DNA of 64,000 bases, taken from Eutrigla gurnardus. Its lineage: Eukaryota; Chordata; Actinopteri; Perciformes; Triglidae. This document shows positions 60,001 through 64,000 of this stretch, piece by piece (the stretch's first letter is position 1; each line of letters opens with the position of its first letter). A program made the position numbers and the translations under genes. The notes under the pieces are model-generated. The model was given only the letters and a program-made list of their open reading frames with translations, was not told the origin of the DNA and did no database searches. The stretch covers positions 14,102,882 to 14,166,881 of the forward strand of contig OY741281.1 in NCBI GenBank assembly GCA_963514095.1. Direction: 5' to 3'.

Positions 60001-62304
60001 GTGGGGAGTAAACAAATGATGCAATCATGTCAGGCTCGCCTACAAAAGTAACCACACTTCCAAAGGCAACAGGCATATCAGCTGCATAGTTTGTGGCTTT
60101 ACAGGTTATGTTTAAAAAAATCCTTTAACACTAGCAGATTGACTGTGGGTTCTCTGGGTTGTTCTTCTAGGTCTGGAGAGGATGCTGAGGATGTGTAGCT
60201 TTAGCCTCATTCTTTAGGGTGACATCACATTTAAAGATAATAAGTACAATTTTAGTACACAAAAATCTGAGTGTTTTTTCAAACTCATGGAGCTAACGTT
60301 AGCCTACCTGTATTAGCTAGCTAGTTAGCTTAAGCTGCAAGAATTGTCATTTCAGTCAGCAGTATTGACTTTGGCAGCCTTCTCTCTGAAATCACATGTC
60401 AAGTTGTAAATCTGCCACCACCCATACATCTGCCAAGAATTGAAAACTTAACGGGCAAAGCAATGATAACTAACTGCACCCTAAAATGTTGTTGTTCAAT
60501 TAAGACGGTTAATTGGAGGCCAAGTTCAACAAAAACCCAAACTAGTGGAGTTTTGTAGAATCACATTTGAAATTCACAATCGTAGCGTCGACAACTGTTT
60601 TCAAAATATATAGAGATGTCATCATGCACCTGCTTTATCTGAACACTATATGTATTTAAATCAATAGCAGTTGATCAGAACATACCTGGGCTTCCCTGCA
60701 CTGCCCTGACACTTCAAACAGCAGCACCCCAGATTGAAAAGGTGTTACTTTTTATTCCACCTGCATCAAACACATCCTCCATCAAACGTCAAACTCTTCA
60801 AACATGGTGTCATCTGCAGCTGTCCAGTTGGGTTTGATGTGAGGAGGTGCAACGATACAAAGAGTGTGCTGAAGCTATACAAGCTTGAACCCGCTTGCCC
60901 GCCACCTCCTCTGATATATATCTAGTAGAAAACCCAATGAAAATTGACAGTGTACTCCGCCCTGCTCTGCCTTCTCATTCGGGGCTAATTTGTATTTCTA
61001 GTCCAAACCAAAGCTACAATTCATTGCCTGCCAGTGCTGTAGCAAGGAATCAATACTTTAATTTATTATTTTAGCGTTTAGAGACGTAGGCACCCTTGCT
61101 ATTTGGCTGCCATACCTGTGGGCCGGAGTGAAGGAAACCACTAATACAGCTGTAGCATGGTCACAAATCAAAACCAACTCTCTAATGACCCTACCTGTTT
61201 ACACAGGAAATCAATCCATTTGAACTGTGTACAATTTTCTACACCACTTTACTTGTGGGTTTGCTGTTATTTTTTTAAACAAAAATGGACACAAGCCTCT
61301 CTGGTTTGCTGCGGGGCCCAGCGGTGGAAGCCGGCAGCCTCGCGCAGGTCCGAGAGGCACAAACTCAGCTCAGCAGTCCAATTTGCTGCAGGTCTCCCCC
61401 GAGGAGAGGGACGGTGTTGATTTTGGCACTGGCTTGCAGTCCCTACCAACAAATCCTGCCTCTTTTTTTTTTCAAGGCATGTTGGCTCAGGAACTCACTG
61501 GAGAACTGAAGAAGAAGAAGAGAAAAAAAGAGAGGGGGGAGCCCCAGGGCTGGAGGAAGATATTGTATGCATGTGCACTCAAGCAAGGTTTGTGGCCAGC
61601 TGCTTACAGATTTTTCTGGGGAGTCAAGATTATCCACAGAGTCAATAGAGTGAGGGAGGGAGAGTCTTGTCTGCTTGTGCCAGTGCAACTCAATTCTACC
61701 GGGGTAACAGAGAGACACTGTCAGCTCTGGATTTTTTTTGTTCACTATTTGTTTCCCTCTTAGACCAGCTCCACGTTACTCAACATACAACCATTCACAA
61801 CAAAGATCTGTGATTAGAGGGGAGTCGGAGTTGTATTAATGCATTTTTAAATCCAGCACAACACGATTAAACATGACATTAGATTTGACAGTCGTGGTCC
61901 ACAGAAATGTATGACGGGCTTCACATTTTAGGTAAGAATCCTGTCTGAAACCCATGGCTCAGCTCACAATCACTCTTTCATCCCTCATTTTCTTTTACTT
62001 CACTCAACAATGATGTCTTTTGGGATGTCGTTAACTTTATACCTCCTTAGAATTTTAAGCTTTCATTAGAGGTATTAAAAGTGCGTGTGAGGCGAGCACG
62101 CAGTTAGCGGGAGTGTAGATCAGGAACAACATCCCCTCCTCCTGTGGGTTGAAATGGAGCGGGATAAGAGCTGTTGCCAAGGTCACAGCTCTGCATTTGC
62201 ACAGCCATGGTTGTCAAAGGCTGAAAGGGCTCAAGCCCTTGAAACACCTTCTGGCTAGCTCCTCCGTTCTGCATGTGGTGAAACTGCTGAAGGCAAAAGA
62301 AACA

Positions 62305-62308
<4 letters not shown>
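54049..62308. other. long gene-free stretch
   Basis: No recognised exon. Candidate regulatory blocks, judged only from composition, lie at 54,770-55,130, 56,480-56,840 (GC-balanced, repeat-free) and 57,180-57,560. A palindromic GCTAACGTTAGC with nearby TAGCTAGCTAGTTAGC occurs at 60,292-60,330 and may be an eroded repeat. 61,227-61,763 (178 codons) has no domain and includes an A/G-rich tract. A CTCF-like word with one core mismatch (CCAGTGGAGGGCA) lies near 57,312-57,324. Confidence 0.4.

Positions 62309-62343
<35 letters not shown>
62309..62343. repeat. (GA)17 microsatellite
   Basis: A perfect GA run followed by GAGCGAGCGG. Confidence 0.95.
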
Positions 62344-62349
<6 letters not shown>

Positions 62350-63730
62350 GCTGGGTGGATGTGAGAGGGACAAGGGCAACAAGAAGGGAGTCTGCATTTC
62401 ACTGATACCAAACCCTACCACACAGTCACACTTTGAATAATTGTGAGGGACAGGCTGTGGGCACCTCTGAGCCAGAATGTAGGCCAGAATAATACCCCTC
62501 CTCAGGGCTTTCTCTGGCAGCCCTGCACTGAGGCCTCGGCGGTTGTGCCATGCAAAGCCAGTTAGCGAAGCCAGTTAGCTACCTACAGTAGTTATAAACC
62601 ACAGTTAATGTAGAAACTTTAACCCAGAGCAACACCTTTTTCTCCAAAAGGAAAAGGACACATTCCAAATGTCTCAATTGAAGCCTCGTCGGCTGAATAG
62701 CCTTTTCGGGGTGCTGCATTGTGGATGGACAGGCCTTTTCAGGCAGCTTTTTAAGGGTTTTGTCAGACAGGAATTTAGATTGGAGTCTTACATGACCCTT
62801 CCCAGGGGTCACTGGTTGGATCTGCCGGAGCTTTTGTTGGCACACCTGGGTGATGACGCCTTGACAGAGCTACAAGCTCTCATTTCAGGTTGTGTGAGGG
62901 GTTCGATACACAATACAGGACAGAGAATGGGACGAACAGCAGTCTTCAAGCTTCGGCAGGTGATTGTATCAGACTTCTCAAGAATAATACAGTATTTTAA
63001 GCAACAACATAAAATGGATATCAAAGAAACAAAATCTGATTTTAATTAAAGCGTGATGAATAATGTTTGATTAATTTAAGTGCGAGATGAAAGCTTAGTG
63101 CGTGAAATCAGCTTTTGCTCGCATAATCTGTTTTTGTCTGTTTTGCACAAGGCGATTTTTTGTCACTTACAGCTATCAGTGATGTGTGTATTCTTACTCA
63201 ATCCTAGCATGGCAACCCGATATGAGCCCACAACACTGCAGCTTTGGCTGAAGCTGCTGCCAACGTGAGCAAAAAGTGTGACAGTTGAGCTGAAAGTGAC
63301 TACAGAACTCTCATTGCTTTTAATGGAGGTTTGTTCAGAAGTGCAGACAGAAATATCAGAAAAAAATTGGAGTGAAGTTTTTTTTTAATGTATCATCTAT
63401 TCATTACACTCTGGCTGTTTTTTTTTTTTTGCATTAGACTATTTACTGGCTTAATGGACAACTGAACCACTCACAGTGGACTTGTTGTTTTGGGGATTTT
63501 GGTTTAAATTAATTGATGAAACCTTCACACAGAATAATAAAATGTGCTAAAATAACCAGACGGATTCCCCAGATAGAATAGTGCAAGGTCGGGACTGTAA
63601 AATGAGTTATTTATTAATTATATGGAACTTGGAAATGTAATGGATACTTATTTCCACTTTCCTCATTAAATAAATATGAGGAAGAGGAGGAATACGAAAA
63701 ACAATCTATGGTTGAGTTTAAATAAATGTT
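62344..63730. other. gene-free stretch
   Basis: The 126-codon plus-strand frame at 62,669-63,049 has no recognisable domain, start context or splice context. The remainder is AT-rich with T-runs at 63,377-63,386 and 63,417-63,430. Confidence 0.4.
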
Positions 63731-64000
63731 AAAGGGATACTTCGACATTTTGGCAAATATGTTTACTTTGTCTTGCAGTTCTTCATTGAAAAGATCAACA
63801 GCTCATCTCTACGCTAAATATGAAGTGCAAGCCACCAGGCAGTTAGCTCAGCTTAGCATAAAGACTGGAAGTTGGGGGAAACAGTTAGGCTGGCTCTGTA
63901 CAGTAATAAAATGCATCCATCAGTACCTCTAAAGCTCACTAATAGAGCTGTATTCACTGAGGATAGCGAGACACACATCGGCTGGTTTACTAAAGTGGTA
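63731..64000. mobile_element. teleost fold-back element, left arm, running off the window
   Basis: It begins 'ttaaagggatacttcgacattttggcaaatatg', continues 'caacagctcatctctacgctaaatatgaag' and reaches the core 'cagttagctcagcttagcataaagactggaa' and 'gggggaaacagttaggctggctctg'. This is the family of 17,925-18,394 and matches the remembered consensus better than that copy does. The right arm would lie beyond the window. Confidence 0.7.

Noticed and set aside
60292..60330. GCTAACGTTAGC palindrome with TAGC words, possible repeat copy
   Set aside because: Too short, and without the neighbouring phrases of the TAGC or fold-back families to assign it.
61227..61763. 178-codon plus-strand frame
   Set aside because: Crosses poly-T and A/G-rich tracts, has no domain, and overlaps alternative frames of similar length.
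62669..63049. 126-codon plus-strand frame with fairly balanced composition
   Set aside because: No domain I recognise, no splice or start context, and weak compared with the candidates at 10.5 and 41.9 kb.

Overview
The window looks like nuclear DNA of a ray-finned fish, probably a percomorph teleost. The evidence is the density of long perfect CA/GT microsatellites and the presence of several repeat families that I recognise from memory as common in teleost genomes: fold-back elements carrying a 'ttagcttagcataaa' core, 'gttagcatgctaac' repeats, short LINE/SINE tails ending in (ATGG)n, a tRNA-derived SINE, and a repeat ending 'ttatatacagtctgtg'. Nothing looks bacterial, viral or organellar. 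No database search was possible, so family assignments rest on remembered consensus sequences and on internal structure such as inverted repeats, target-site duplications and A/B boxes.

I found no protein-coding gene I can defend. Every open frame is short (under about 200 codons), lacks a recognisable domain, or is a translated microsatellite. No tRNA, rRNA or known microRNA was recognised. Two places (about 10,390-10,660 and, on the minus strand, about 41,750-42,060) have a plausible splice acceptor followed by open frame and are listed as weak exon candidates. The simplest reading is an intergenic 'gene desert', or the inside of a very large intron.

Layout: 0-2 kb holds a CpG-rich inverted-terminal-repeat element (755-1329). 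2-11 kb is mostly unique sequence with one CA tract, fold-back fragments (4.1 and 7.4 kb) and blocks rich in TAATTA/ATTAG-type words. 11-12 kb has a TAGC-family repeat followed by a short retro-insertion with a perfect 13-bp target-site duplication. 12-20 kb has unique blocks, microsatellites and a nearly complete fold-back element (17.9-18.4 kb) containing a nested TAGC piece. 20-30 kb has a long CA tract, another TAGC piece, a second duplicated-flank retro-insertion and a GT/poly-G tract. 30-39 kb has a compound tetranucleotide repeat, an inverted TAGC copy, a 27-28-bp-arm hairpin, and a 300-bp teleost repeat that carries a CTCF-like motif. 39-54 kb is mainly unique sequence with microsatellites, ending in a minus-strand tRNA-derived SINE. 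54-64 kb is mainly unique and ends inside another fold-back copy.

No genes act together here. If the window has a function it is most likely regulatory: the unique blocks between repeats have the look of conserved non-coding elements (balanced composition, homeodomain-type cores, few homopolymers). That is an impression which only cross-species alignment can test.
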